This document shows, in pieces, positions 8,276-16,074 of a DNA stretch of 64,000 nucleotides. The notes under the pieces were generated by a model. The model was not told the origin of the DNA. It saw only the letters and a program-made list of their open reading frames with translations, and ran no database searches. Made by a program: the position numbers and the translations under genes. Location: contig CP116227.1 in the NCBI GenBank assembly GCA_038184435.1, forward strand, positions 3,501,501 to 3,565,500, given 5' to 3'. Numbering within the stretch: the stretch's first letter is position 1; each line of letters opens with the position of its first letter. The DNA is from Nocardioides alkalitolerans. GTDB lineage: Bacteria; Actinomycetota; Actinomycetes; Propionibacteriales; Nocardioidaceae.

Positions 8276-9019
8276 GTGACCCCGGATCCCACCCGCGCCC
8301 GCGTCTTCGGCTCGTTCGCCGAGGACTACGACCGCTACCGGCCCGACTACCCGGCGGAGGCCCTCGACTGGGTGCTCGCCGACGACCCGCGCCGCGTGGC
8401 CGACGTGGGCGCCGGCACGGGGAAGCTCACCGCCGCCCTCGTGGACCGGCGCCTCGACGTGGTCGCGATCGACCCGGACGAGGCCATGCTGGCCCAGCTC
8501 GCCGAGCGGGTGCCGGACGCCGAGCGGCGCGTGGGGCGGGCCGAGGAGCTGCCGCTCGACGACGCCTCCGTCGACCTGGTGCTGTTCGGGCAGGCGTGGC
8601 ACTGGGTCGAGCTCGAGCCGGCGGTGGCGGAGGTACGTCGCGTGCTCTGCCCCGGCGGCAGCCTCGCGCTGCTCTGGAACACGGTCGAGGACGACCAGGG
8701 CGGCTGGGTGGCCGAGATCGAGTCGCTCGACCCGGCCCCGCCGCGCACGGCGGACTGGAGCCCCGACGACGTCGGGCTGCCCGAGGGGGAGTCCGAGCTC
8801 GCCGCGATCCGCTGGACCTGGTGGGTCTCCGTGGACCAGGTCGTCAACAACCTCGCGACCCACTCGGGGATCGCGACCCTGCCCGACGACGAGCGGGAGG
8901 CGCTGCTCGACCGGGCCCGCGGCATCGTCGAGCGCGCGGTCGAGGAGCAGGACCGCGGCGACGGGATGATCGCGTGGCCCCACACCTGCATCTGCGTGCG
9001 GTGGACGCCCCGGGACTGA
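8276..9019 (+). CDS. Class I SAM-dependent methyltransferase
   Basis: 247 residues. Motif I is VADVGAGTGKLTAALVDR and motif II ends in AIDPDEAM (acidic residue for the SAM ribose). Motif IV/V contains VDLVLFGQAWHWVE, the FGQAWHW form being typical of UbiE/trans-aconitate-methyltransferase-like actinobacterial enzymes. The N-terminal SFAEDYDRYRPDYP is also common in that subgroup. The substrate is unknown. The GTG start fits a leaderless promoter. Confidence 0.85.
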   Translation: MTPDPTRARVFGSFAEDYDRYRPDYPAEALDWVLADDPRRVADVGAGTGKLTAALVDRRLDVVAIDPDEAMLAQLAERVPDAERRVGRAEELPLDDASVDLVLFGQAWHWVELEPAVAEVRRVLCPGGSLALLWNTVEDDQGGWVAEIESLDPAPPRTADWSPDDVGLPEGESELAAIRWTWWVSVDQVVNNLATHSGIATLPDDEREALLDRARGIVERAVEEQDRGDGMIAWPHTCICVRWTPRD

Positions 9020-9035
9020 CCCGCCGGGGTCCGGC

Positions 9036-10199
9036 TCAGGCGGCGCGCGCGACCACGGCGCCGCCGAACGCGCGGCGTACCAGCGGCAGCGCCGCCAGCA
9101 GCAGCACCGCCGGCAGCGCGAACGCGATCCCCAGGCCCCGGCCCTCGCCGACCACGCCGAGCGAGGCGGCGCCCAGCACGACGCCGGCGTAGTTGAAGAG
9201 GTTGACCCGCGCGACGACCTCGTCGCTGCGTCCGGGCGCGAGCTCGCCCGCCGCGCCGAAGGCGAGCGGCACCAGGGTCCCCGTCGCGACGCCGGCCAGG
9301 GCGAACCCCGCCACGGCGCCCGGCACCCCGGGGACGACGGCGACGAGGCCGCAGCCGACGGCGCCGACCACGATCCCCGCGAGCGCGACGGGCGCCCGGC
9401 CCGACCGACGCACGAGCACGTCGGTCACCAGCCGCGTGGTGAGGACGGTGCCCTGGTAGGCGGCGTACCCCAGCGGAGCCAGCGCCGCGTCCGCGACGAG
9501 CCCGTCGAGGTAGACCGTGCTCCACGTCGACACCGCGGCGTCGACGGCGAACGCGACGAGCACGAGGGCACCGACGATCCGGATGCCCCGCCCGGGCAAC
9601 GGTCCCCGACCCTCGTCTCCGGGCCCGCCCCCCGGCTCGCGGGCGGCGCGAGCGTGGTCGAACAGCCGCACGCCGACGAGGGCGACGCCGGCGAGCAGGA
9701 CCGCCGCCACCACCATGCCGGTCGTGCCGGACAGCTCCGTCGTCGCGATCCCGGCCGTCGTGAGGGCGCCGAGCGCCGCTGCGGCCGTGTACGCCGCGTA
9801 GCAGCGCCCCAGCAGCGGTCGGCCCCGACGCCGCTCGGCGAGCACGCCCTGCATGTTGCTGGCGGCGTCGACGGCGCCCAGGCCCGCGCCGTACACGGCC
9901 GTCGCTGCCACGAAGAGGCCCAGGGAGCCGGCCGTCGCCGCCACGGTGAGCGCGGTGGCCTGCACGAGGAGGCCCCCGGCGAGCGCCTGGCGGCTGCCCC
10001 ACCGCACGGCGACGAGGTCGGCGAGCACCGACCCGACCGCGGCGGCGACGCACACGCCGAGCAGGAGGCCCGAGACGAACGCGTCGCCGAACGCGAACCG
10101 GTCCTTGATCGCGGGCAGCGCGGTGACGACCGCGGCGTACCCGAACCCCTGGGCCGCGAACGCCGCCGCCACCACCGGGGCCGAGCCGGGGCGCGTCAT
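9036..10199 (-). CDS. MFS transporter
   Basis: 387 residues with about 12 hydrophobic segments and a basic loop after the sixth (about residues 190-215). The first half includes ADLVAVRWGSRQALAGGLL, the usual MFS loop 2-3 type motif (D-R-x-G-R variant), and GAVDAASNMQG. Substrate unknown; the size and GxLxD pattern suggest a drug- or sugar-efflux type. The start lies 17 bp from the divergent ybaK-like gene, so the two promoters overlap. Confidence 0.85.
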   Translation of the reverse strand: MTRPGSAPVVAAAFAAQGFGYAAVVTALPAIKDRFAFGDAFVSGLLLGVCVAAAVGSVLADLVAVRWGSRQALAGGLLVQATALTVAATAGSLGLFVAATAVYGAGLGAVDAASNMQGVLAERRRGRPLLGRCYAAYTAAAALGALTTAGIATTELSGTTGMVVAAVLLAGVALVGVRLFDHARAAREPGGGPGDEGRGPLPGRGIRIVGALVLVAFAVDAAVSTWSTVYLDGLVADAALAPLGYAAYQGTVLTTRLVTDVLVRRSGRAPVALAGIVVGAVGCGLVAVVPGVPGAVAGFALAGVATGTLVPLAFGAAGELAPGRSDEVVARVNLFNYAGVVLGAASLGVVGEGRGLGIAFALPAVLLLAALPLVRRAFGGAVVARAA

Positions 10200-10216
10200 G
10201 CACGCATGATGGACCC

Positions 10217-10777
10217 ATGACGCCCCCCAGCATCGGAGAACTGCGGAGCCGACCGGCGCTCGAGCACCTCGACCTCGTGGCGGCCCCCGTCGCGGCGGCG
10301 CTGCAGGCGTGGGCGGCGGCCGACCCCGTCACCGCCGGGGCCGTCGGCGTCGCCGAGATCGACCCCGCGCTGGCCGACACGGCGACGCTCGTGGAGGCCT
10401 ACCCAGCCCTGCTGCCGGAGATGTCCTTCAACTGCGTGCTCGTCGCCGGGCGCCGTGACGGCGAGGAGCGGGTGGCCGCCTGCGTCGTGCGCGCCGACAC
10501 CCGCGCCGACGTGAACGGCCTGGTCAAGCGGTCCCTCGACGTGCGCAAGTGCTCGTTCCTGCCGATGGAGCGGGCGACCGCGGAGTCCGGCATGGAGCAC
10601 GGCGGCATCACCCCCGTGGGCCTGCCCGGCGCCTGGCGGGTGCTCGTCGACGAGCGGGCCCGCACGGCCCCCGTCGCCGTCATCGGATCGGGGCTGCGCC
10701 GCTCCAAGCTGCTGCTGCCGGGCTCCTCGCTCGTCGCGGTCCCCGGCGCCGAGGTCGTCGCCGACCTCGGTCGCTGA
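10217..10777 (+). CDS. YbaK/EbsC-family aminoacyl-tRNA deacylase
   Basis: 186 residues. The family removes mischarged amino acids from tRNA (Cys-tRNAPro deacylase YbaK and relatives). Visible hallmarks are the conserved lysine segment LVKRSLDVRKCSFLPMERATAESG and the glycine-rich GMEHGGITPVGLPG that forms the active-site loop. The C-terminal GSGLRRSKLLLPG is also family-typical. The exact tRNA substrate cannot be told. Divergent from the MFS gene. Confidence 0.85.
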   Translation: MTPPSIGELRSRPALEHLDLVAAPVAAALQAWAAADPVTAGAVGVAEIDPALADTATLVEAYPALLPEMSFNCVLVAGRRDGEERVAACVVRADTRADVNGLVKRSLDVRKCSFLPMERATAESGMEHGGITPVGLPGAWRVLVDERARTAPVAVIGSGLRRSKLLLPGSSLVAVPGAEVVADLGR

Positions 10778-10787
10778 GGCCGGCGCC

Positions 10788-11351
10788 TCAGCTGCCCGGC
10801 TGGGCCACGTCGAACACGGCGAGCTGGATGCCGTTGGAGTACGTCGCGTGCTCGACCAGCGTGAGCGCGACCTTGTCCGCGTCGTCGGCGAAGAGCCGCT
10901 TGCCGCTGCCGAGCACGAGCGGGAACGTCAGCAGGTGGAGCCGGTCGACGAGGCCGGCCGCGAGCAGGCCCTGCGCGAGGGTGGCGCTGCCGTGCACGTG
11001 GATCTCGCCGCCCTCGGTCTCCTTCAGGGCGGCGACGTCGTCGAGGCTCCGCAGCACCTGGGTGCCCGACCACTCCGGGTCCTGCAGGGTGGAGGACACG
11101 ACGTACTTCGGCATCGCGTTGTAGGCCGCGAACTCCTCCATGGAGGGCCACACCGGCGCGAACTCGTCGTAGCTGCGCCGACCCAGCAGCAGCGCCGTCG
11201 CCGTCTCCATCTCGCGACCCTTGATCTCGTAGGCCTCCTCGACGAACGGCACGTCCTTGAAGGTCCAGCCCGCGTGCGGGTGGTCGCCGCCCCCGGGGGA
11301 GTCGACGACCCCGTCGAGGCTGACGAACTCGGTGACGACGATGGGGCGCAT
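10788..11351 (-). CDS. Dihydrofolate-reductase-like (RibD C-terminal) family protein
   Basis: 187 residues of the RibD C-terminal/DHFR fold, which binds NADPH. Motifs: EFVSLDGVVDSPGG at the start, LLGRRSYDEFAPVW, the cofactor stretch YVVSSTLQDPEW, and EIHVHGSATLAQGLLAAGLVDRLHLL near the end. This standalone subgroup is common in actinobacteria and is usually not a true DHFR; substrate unknown. The ATG at 11351 has a strong AGGAGGA ribosome site. Confidence 0.88.
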   Translation of the reverse strand: MRPIVVTEFVSLDGVVDSPGGGDHPHAGWTFKDVPFVEEAYEIKGREMETATALLLGRRSYDEFAPVWPSMEEFAAYNAMPKYVVSSTLQDPEWSGTQVLRSLDDVAALKETEGGEIHVHGSATLAQGLLAAGLVDRLHLLTFPLVLGSGKRLFADDADKVALTLVEHATYSNGIQLAVFDVAQPGS

Positions 11352-11470
11352 GGCTTCCTCCTGGGCTCGCCCGCCGGCGGCGGGGCGGTGGGTACGGCGA
11401 GTCTGACCCCCCACCGACCCGGAAGTCATCGGGGCTGCCCGGGACGTCACCCGCGTCGTACGGTGGCCGG

Positions 11471-11764
11471 GTGCTCGAGCTGACGTTCTCCGGCGAGGTC
11501 GTCCACTGGCGTGGGCCGGCGCCGTTCCACTTCGTGGCCGTGCCGCCCGACGAGACCGACGAGATCCACGCGGTGGCGGGGGCGGTGACCTACGGCTGGG
11601 GGATGATCCCGGCGACCGTCACCGTGGGTCGCACGAGCATGACGACGGCGATCTTCCCGCGGGACGGCGGCTACATGGTGCCGCTCAAGGTAGCGCTGCG
11701 GCGGGCCGAGGAGGTCGAGCTCGGCGACGTCGTCACGGTGACGGTGGCGATCGCGTCTCCCTGA
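11471..11764 (+). CDS. DUF1905 family protein
   Basis: 97 residues. The ordered motifs VVHWRGPAPFHFVAVP, YGWGMIPATVTVGRTSMTTAIFPRDGGYMVPLKVALRRAEEVELGD are the normal DUF1905 beta-barrel-like sequence. Function is unknown; family members are often next to or fused with YdeI/OmpD-like domains. The GTG start is 6 nt after TACGGT (11459-11464), suggesting a leaderless message. Confidence 0.85.
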   Translation: MLELTFSGEVVHWRGPAPFHFVAVPPDETDEIHAVAGAVTYGWGMIPATVTVGRTSMTTAIFPRDGGYMVPLKVALRRAEEVELGDVVTVTVAIASP

Positions 11765-11792
11765 CCCCCGGCGTCGCTGTCGCGGCGCTTGC

Positions 11793-12137
11793 TCAGGCGT
11801 CGCCCGCCACGTAGGCGAACGACTCCGCCAGCACCCGACCCCAGAGGGCGTCGCCGCCGTCGGCGGCGGGCGGGACGCCGACCCACTCCCGGGCCTCCCC
11901 GCGTCCCATCCGCATGCGGTGGGCTCCCGCGGTGGCGACCAGCTCGTCGGCCCGCTCGGTCGGCACCTTCACGACGAGGTTCCCCTCGGTGTCGACGAAG
12001 CCGAAGATCTTGTCGCGCACGGTGAGGCTGTCGCCGCCGAACATGCGGCGCTGCCCGACACCGGGGCGGCCCAGGTGGTCGACCGCGAGGTCGGCGAGCA
12101 CCGCCTCCCCGGCCGTACGACGCGGGTCGCGGGCCAC
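11793..12137 (-). CDS. TfoX N-terminal-domain-like protein
   Basis: 114 residues. The segment RRMFGGDSLTVRDKIFGFVDTEGNLVVKVP resembles the KMFGG...G..FA...D....K motif of the TfoX N-terminal domain. In actinobacteria such standalone proteins are not shown to control competence. The GTG at 12137 is the first plausible start after the upstream gene's stop at 12151; no clear ribosome site is seen, so translation may be coupled to that gene. Confidence 0.7.
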   Translation of the reverse strand: MARDPRRTAGEAVLADLAVDHLGRPGVGQRRMFGGDSLTVRDKIFGFVDTEGNLVVKVPTERADELVATAGAHRMRMGRGEAREWVGVPPAADGGDALWGRVLAESFAYVAGDA

Positions 12138-12150
12138 GGCGTCCCGGACC

Positions 12151-12438
12151 TCAGCGGGTGACGGGGCTGGCGTCGTCGACGGACGGACCGGAGCCGCCCT
12201 CCACCTCGACCAGCGCGGAGGCGCAGGCGGCGTGGAGCACGACGAGGAGCTCGGTGTAGGTCTGCTCGCCCCGCGGACCGGCCTTGAGGTAGGCGGCGCG
12301 GGCACGGTTGAGCTGGAGCCGCAGCACGGCCGACTGGCCGGGGTCCTTGGCCTCGAGCCGGCGCAGGGCGCGGTCGAGCGCGACGTACTCCCGCACGGCG
12401 TCGGTCCCGTCCTGCGTGCGCTCCTCGGCGGTGTGCAT
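12151..12438 (-). CDS. Small acidic/helical protein of unknown function
   Basis: 95 residues, not recognised. Mostly helical (AVREYVALDRALRRLEAK, then LRLQLNRARAAYLKAG) with an acidic C-terminal tail. The ATG at 12438 has a purine-rich GAGGGGAG site 4-9 nt upstream. It lies 13 bp before the TfoX-like gene and the two probably form an operon. Its leader carries a strong T-tract terminator, described separately. Confidence 0.65.
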   Translation of the reverse strand: MHTAEERTQDGTDAVREYVALDRALRRLEAKDPGQSAVLRLQLNRARAAYLKAGPRGEQTYTELLVVLHAACASALVEVEGGSGPSVDDASPVTR

Positions 12439-12461
12439 CTGCTCCCCTCGCTCTCTGCTCC

Positions 12462-12497
12462 AGAAGAAAGAAAAACCGGAGCGCACGCCGCGCTCCG
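12462..12497 (-). terminator. Intrinsic terminator/attenuator with T-tract in the leader of the small gene
   Basis: On the minus strand, stem CGGAGCGC / GCGCTCCG (8 bp, 5-nt loop, 12497-12477) is followed by GTTTTTCTTTCTTC. It lies 24 nt upstream of the ATG at 12438 and reads in the same direction as that gene, so it is placed as an attenuator or as the end of a short leader RNA. T-tracts are rare in this window. Confidence 0.7.
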
Positions 12498-12650
12498 ACG
12501 CGACGATGGTGCCACAGTTCGGCGCCGAATTCAGGGTCGTCGCGGCACGCTGTGGACGGACCTCCGGCACCACGGTGAACGGCAGGTGACGCGGGGATGA
12601 GGGCGGGGTCGTCGGCGGGCGCGGTTGCGGTCGCGAGCCGCGCGTCGGCG

Positions 12651-12671
12651 TACGCTGGTTGAGCGCTCAAC
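12651..12671 (+). promoter_or_regulatory. -10 element and 14-bp operator before the LLM oxidoreductase
   Basis: TACGCT (12651-12656) is followed directly by a perfect 14-bp palindrome GTTGAGCGCTCAAC (12658-12671). The start codon is 19 nt further on. A repressor bound at the initiation site is likely; the arms resemble MarR or TetR sites. Confidence 0.6.
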
Positions 12672-12689
12672 GACCCCACGGAGGACCCC

Positions 12690-13730
12690 ATGAACGTCCA
12701 GCTCGGCCTCGACACGTTCGGCGACGTCAGCTCCGACGCCACCGGTGCCCCGGTGCCCCACGGCCAGGTGATCCGCGACCTCGTCGAGCAGGCCGTGCTG
12801 GCCGACGGGATCGGCATCGACGCCATCGGCATCGGCGAGCACCACCGCGACGACTACGCGGTCTCGGCGCCCGACATCGTGCTGGCGGCGATCGCGTCCC
12901 GCACGGAGCGCATCCTCCTCGGCACGGCCGTCACGGTGCTGAGCAGCGACGACCCCGTGCGGGTGTACGAGCGCTTCGCCACCCTCGACGCGCTCGCCCC
13001 CGGGCGGGCGGAGGTCACGATGGGCCGGGGCTCGTTCACCGAGTCGTTCCCGCTGTTCGGGCTCGACCTGGGCGACTACGAGCGGCTGTTCGAGGAGAAG
13101 CTCGACCTGTGGGCGGCGCTGCAGGGCGAGGGCGAGGTCTCGTGGGAGGGCTCCGTGCGCGGGCCGCTGCAGGGGGCGCGGGTCTTCCCGACGACCGCCG
13201 CCGGCCGCATCCCGACGTGGGTCGGTGTCGGCGGGTCACCGGAGTCGGTGGTGCGGGCCGCCCACTACCGCTTCCCCATGATGCTGGCGATCATCGGCGG
13301 CGAGCCGGGCCGCTTCGCGCCGTACGTCGAGCTCTACCACCGCGCCCTCCGCGAGCTGCACCCCGAGCAGGCCGACGAGCGGCTGCCCGTCGGCGTGCAC
13401 TCGCCCGGGTTCGTCGCCGACACCGACGAGGAGGCGCGCGAGCTGTTGTTCCCGCACTTCAAGGCCAACCGCGACCGCATCGGGCGCGAGCGGGGCTGGG
13501 GCCCGGCGACGCGGGCACAGTTCGACGCCGAGGCCGACGCGGGCTCGCTCTACGTCGGGTCGCCCGAGACCGTCGCGCAGAAGATCGTCGCGACCGTGCG
13601 CACGCTGGGGATCGACCGGTTCGACCTGAAGTACTCCAACGGCCCGCAGCCGCACGACCAGCTCCTGCGGTGCATCGAGCTCTACGGCACGAAGGTCGCC
13701 CCGCGCGTGCGGGAGCTGCTGGCGGACTGA
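12690..13730 (+). CDS. LLM-class flavin-dependent oxidoreductase
   Basis: 346 residues with the bacterial-luciferase-like TIM barrel. Motifs: MNVQLGLDTFGDV start, DAIGIGEHHRDDYAVSAPD, RILLGTAVTVLSSDDPVRVYERFATLDALAPGRAEVTMGRGS, and GSPETVAQKIV near the C-terminus, all typical of group 2 LLM proteins that use FMN. Substrate unknown. The ribosome site CGGAGGA lies 6 nt before the ATG. Confidence 0.92.
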   Translation: MNVQLGLDTFGDVSSDATGAPVPHGQVIRDLVEQAVLADGIGIDAIGIGEHHRDDYAVSAPDIVLAAIASRTERILLGTAVTVLSSDDPVRVYERFATLDALAPGRAEVTMGRGSFTESFPLFGLDLGDYERLFEEKLDLWAALQGEGEVSWEGSVRGPLQGARVFPTTAAGRIPTWVGVGGSPESVVRAAHYRFPMMLAIIGGEPGRFAPYVELYHRALRELHPEQADERLPVGVHSPGFVADTDEEARELLFPHFKANRDRIGRERGWGPATRAQFDAEADAGSLYVGSPETVAQKIVATVRTLGIDRFDLKYSNGPQPHDQLLRCIELYGTKVAPRVRELLAD

Positions 13731-13763
13731 GGGGCCTTCCCCCGCCGGCCTGGGGGCCTGGCG

Positions 13764-13825
13764 CGGAAAGGGTCACGGACGACAGCCAATCCGGCGTCCT
13801 GGGTGGCGTTCGTGCCCCCTTCCGG
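13764..13825. repeat. Hairpin repeat, copy 1 (inverted relative to copy 2)
   Basis: 62 bp, itself an imperfect hairpin (CGGAAAGGGTCACGGACG against CGTTCGTGCCCCCTTCCG). It is about 80% identical to the reverse complement of 14910-14970. It sits between convergent genes and may act as terminator for both. Confidence 0.75.
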
Positions 13826-13837
13826 TACGGCGCGCAC

Positions 13838-14809
13838 TCATGCCGCTCGCGGTGGCATGCGACGCGGGGCCCAGCGCTGGCGCAGCCACGCCGTGCCGGC
13901 CGGGGTCTGCGTGCTCTCCCGCAGCAGGGCCCGCCACGGCCGCAGGCGTGACGGGTCGTGGTCCCGTCCCGCTGCACGATCGAGATCGCGGGCCAGCGTG
14001 CCGACCTGGCCGAGGAGGTCGTGGCGGGTCACCGCGATGCGACCCCAGGCGACGGCGCCCAGGCGGCGGTCGCGGCGGAGGTCGTCGCGCTGTGCGTCCG
14101 CCTCCCGGTGCGTGGCGCCGTCGTACTCGACCAGGGTCCGGGTCCCCCGGATCCACAGGTCGCCGCGGGCGACGAGCTGCTCGTCGGCGTCCCGGACCTC
14201 GCGCTGGGCCTCGACGTCGAGGCCCAGCACCAGGCACAGCGCGCCGAGGACGACCTCCATGGCCGATTCCGCGCCGTCGAGCACCAGGTCCGACGCGGCG
14301 CGGAGGCGCGGCCCGCCCCGGACACCGGCCCCGTGCGCGGCCTCCGTCACGGCCGCTCGGGGGACCCCGGCGTGGAGTGCGCCCGCGACGACGACGGCCA
14401 GGTCGAGCGTGCCGAGCAGACGCCCGCAGTCGAGCAGCGTCCGCGGCGCCGACGCGAGGCGGAGGCCCGACAGCGTCTCGCTCGGTGCCGCGTCGGCCGT
14501 CCTCGCGAGCCGCACCTCGGGGCGCCGCACCCGGCCGCTGCCCCGCGGCACGCTCGCGAACACGGGCACGTCGTCGGGCAGCAGCGGCAGCCACCACCCG
14601 CGTGCCCGGGCGGCCGTCAACCCGGTCAGCACCGCCGACGGTGGCAGCACCTGCTGCACCGCGAGCAGGTCGAGGTCAGGCGCTTCGGACGGTGCATCGA
14701 CCTGCCGGTGGGCCCCGTGCACCACCCGGGTCCACCCGGCGCGCCGCACGCGGCCGAGCTCGACCAGGTCGGCGTGCTCGGGATCCTCGGATGCGTCAGC
14801 GGTGGCCAC
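13838..14809 (-). CDS. AbiEi-like / DUF559 (PD-(D/E)XK-type) protein
   Basis: 323 residues. The N-terminal half (AVLTGLTAARARGWWLPLLP, then LASAPRTLLDCGRLL) matches the winged-helix antitoxin-like region of actinobacterial AbiEi-type proteins. The C-terminal half (GDLWIRGTRTLVEYDGATHRE, then RRDRRLGAVAWGRIAVTRHDL) matches the DUF559/very-short-patch-repair-like restriction fold with D/E-x-D active-site spacing. Members are frequent, variable and rarely studied; no partner toxin gene is adjacent. GTG start at 14809. Inverted copies of a hairpin repeat lie on both sides. Confidence 0.75.
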   Translation of the reverse strand: MATADASEDPEHADLVELGRVRRAGWTRVVHGAHRQVDAPSEAPDLDLLAVQQVLPPSAVLTGLTAARARGWWLPLLPDDVPVFASVPRGSGRVRRPEVRLARTADAAPSETLSGLRLASAPRTLLDCGRLLGTLDLAVVVAGALHAGVPRAAVTEAAHGAGVRGGPRLRAASDLVLDGAESAMEVVLGALCLVLGLDVEAQREVRDADEQLVARGDLWIRGTRTLVEYDGATHREADAQRDDLRRDRRLGAVAWGRIAVTRHDLLGQVGTLARDLDRAAGRDHDPSRLRPWRALLRESTQTPAGTAWLRQRWAPRRMPPRAA

Positions 14810-14909
14810 CCGCCCACGATGACCCCGCCCGGACGGCGCTCAGGGCGTCATCGCCGCGCCTGGGGAGGGATGCGGCCCACCGTGGGCCTGGGGACGACCA
14901 GCGGGCCGT

Positions 14910-14970
14910 CCGGAAAGGGGCACGAACGCCGTCCCGATCGCCGGATCAGCCGTCGTTCGTGACCCTTCCG
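14910..14970. repeat. Hairpin repeat, copy 2 (inverted relative to copy 1)
   Basis: 61 bp. Begins CCGGAAAGGGGCACGAACGC and ends CGTCGTTCGTGACCCTTCCG; its reverse complement aligns with 13764-13825 with about ten mismatches and one gap. It lies between the thioredoxin 3' end and the DUF559-type gene and can fold as a hairpin, so it may terminate trxA. Confidence 0.75.
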
Positions 14971-14995
14971 CAGGGGTCCGCAGGCGCGCCCAGGC

Positions 14996-15397
14996 TCAGG
15001 CCGGGGGCTCCTGCCCGTTGGGCGACGCCCCGCCCTCGGCCTGCTCCTTCGCGTGCTCGGCGAGCGCCGCGTCGAGGTCGAGGTCGCGCAGGCCGGTGAT
15101 CAGCTGCTCGAGGGCCGCGGGCGGCAGGGCGCCGGCCTCGCGGTAGACGAGCGTGCCCTTCTTGAACGCCATCAGCGTCGGGATCGACGTGATCTGCGCG
15201 GCGCCGGCCAGCTGCTGCTCCGTCTCGGTGTCGACCTTGGCGAACACGACGTCGCCGTGCGACTCCGACGCCCTCTCGAAGACGGGCGCGAAGGCCTTGC
15301 ACGGGCCGCACCACTCCGCCCAGAAGTCGACGATCACCAGCTCGTTGTCGGTGATCGTGCTCTCGAAGTCGGTGGATCCGATGTTGACCGTGCTCAT
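14996..15397 (-). CDS. trxA: Thioredoxin
   Basis: 133 residues. The active site is WAEWCGPCKAF, and the cis-proline strand is ITSIPTLMAFKKG. The fold is a standard thioredoxin with a ~25-residue hydrophilic C-terminal extension (AEHAKEQAEGGASPNG) of no clear role. The ATG at 15397 has an AAGGAG site 5 nt upstream. Function is thiol-disulfide reduction, with reductase partners elsewhere. Confidence 0.95.
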   Translation of the reverse strand: MSTVNIGSTDFESTITDNELVIVDFWAEWCGPCKAFAPVFERASESHGDVVFAKVDTETEQQLAGAAQITSIPTLMAFKKGTLVYREAGALPPAALEQLITGLRDLDLDAALAEHAKEQAEGGASPNGQEPPA

Positions 15398-15530
15398 GGC
15401 CGCTCCTTCGTCGTCGGGCCTGTCCCTCGCTCCAACGAGGCCGGGCGGGCGGGTGTTCCCCGTTCCGGCTAGCGTCTCCCCCTCGCCCAGCCCGATCCCC
15501 AGCCCGACCCCAGCCAGCCCGAGGAGCCCG

Positions 15531-16019
15531 ATGCCGCCCCGCCCGCGCCGTACCGCCACCCGCACCCGACCCCGGCCCGCCGACATGGTCGCGCCGCCCG
15601 GCGCGATCGAGGTGTTCACCGACGGGGCGTGCTCCGGCAACCCCGGACCCGGCGGGTGGGCGTGGGCGATCGACGAGGAGCGGTACGCCGCGGGCGGGGA
15701 GGCCGCGTCGACCAACCAGCGCATGGAGGTGCGGGCCGCCTACGAGGCGGTCCGGGCCAACCCGGGCCCGCTGGTGGTGGTGAGCGACTCGACGTACGTC
15801 GTCAACTGCTTCCGCGACCGCTGGTGGGCGGGGTGGCTGCAGCGCGGGTGGACCAACAGCGCGCGGCAGCCGGTCGCGAACCGCGACCTCTGGGAGCCGT
15901 TCGTGGAGGAGGTCAACGCCCGCGGCGACGTGGCCTTCCGGTGGGTGAAGGGGCACTCGGGCAACCGCATGAACGACCTCGTCGACCGCCTGGCGGTGCA
16001 GGCGGCCAAGCAGGTCTGA
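15531..16019 (+). CDS. rnhA: Ribonuclease HI
   Basis: 162 residues. The catalytic acids are visible in order: IEVFTDGACSGNPGPGGWAW (Asp1), NQRMEVRAAYEAV (Glu), VVSDSTYVVNCF (Asp2), and RWVKGHSGNRMNDLVDRLA (His and Asp). Degrades RNA in RNA-DNA hybrids. The ATG at 15531 has GAGGAG close upstream and adds a basic 18-residue tail; an ATG at 15585 would give a protein of usual length. Confidence 0.94.
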   Translation: MPPRPRRTATRTRPRPADMVAPPGAIEVFTDGACSGNPGPGGWAWAIDEERYAAGGEAASTNQRMEVRAAYEAVRANPGPLVVVSDSTYVVNCFRDRWWAGWLQRGWTNSARQPVANRDLWEPFVEEVNARGDVAFRWVKGHSGNRMNDLVDRLAVQAAKQV

Positions 16020-16074
16020 CCGCTCGCCGAAACCCGGGTGCGTCGTGCCGGAGCCGACTGCGACACTGACGCCC

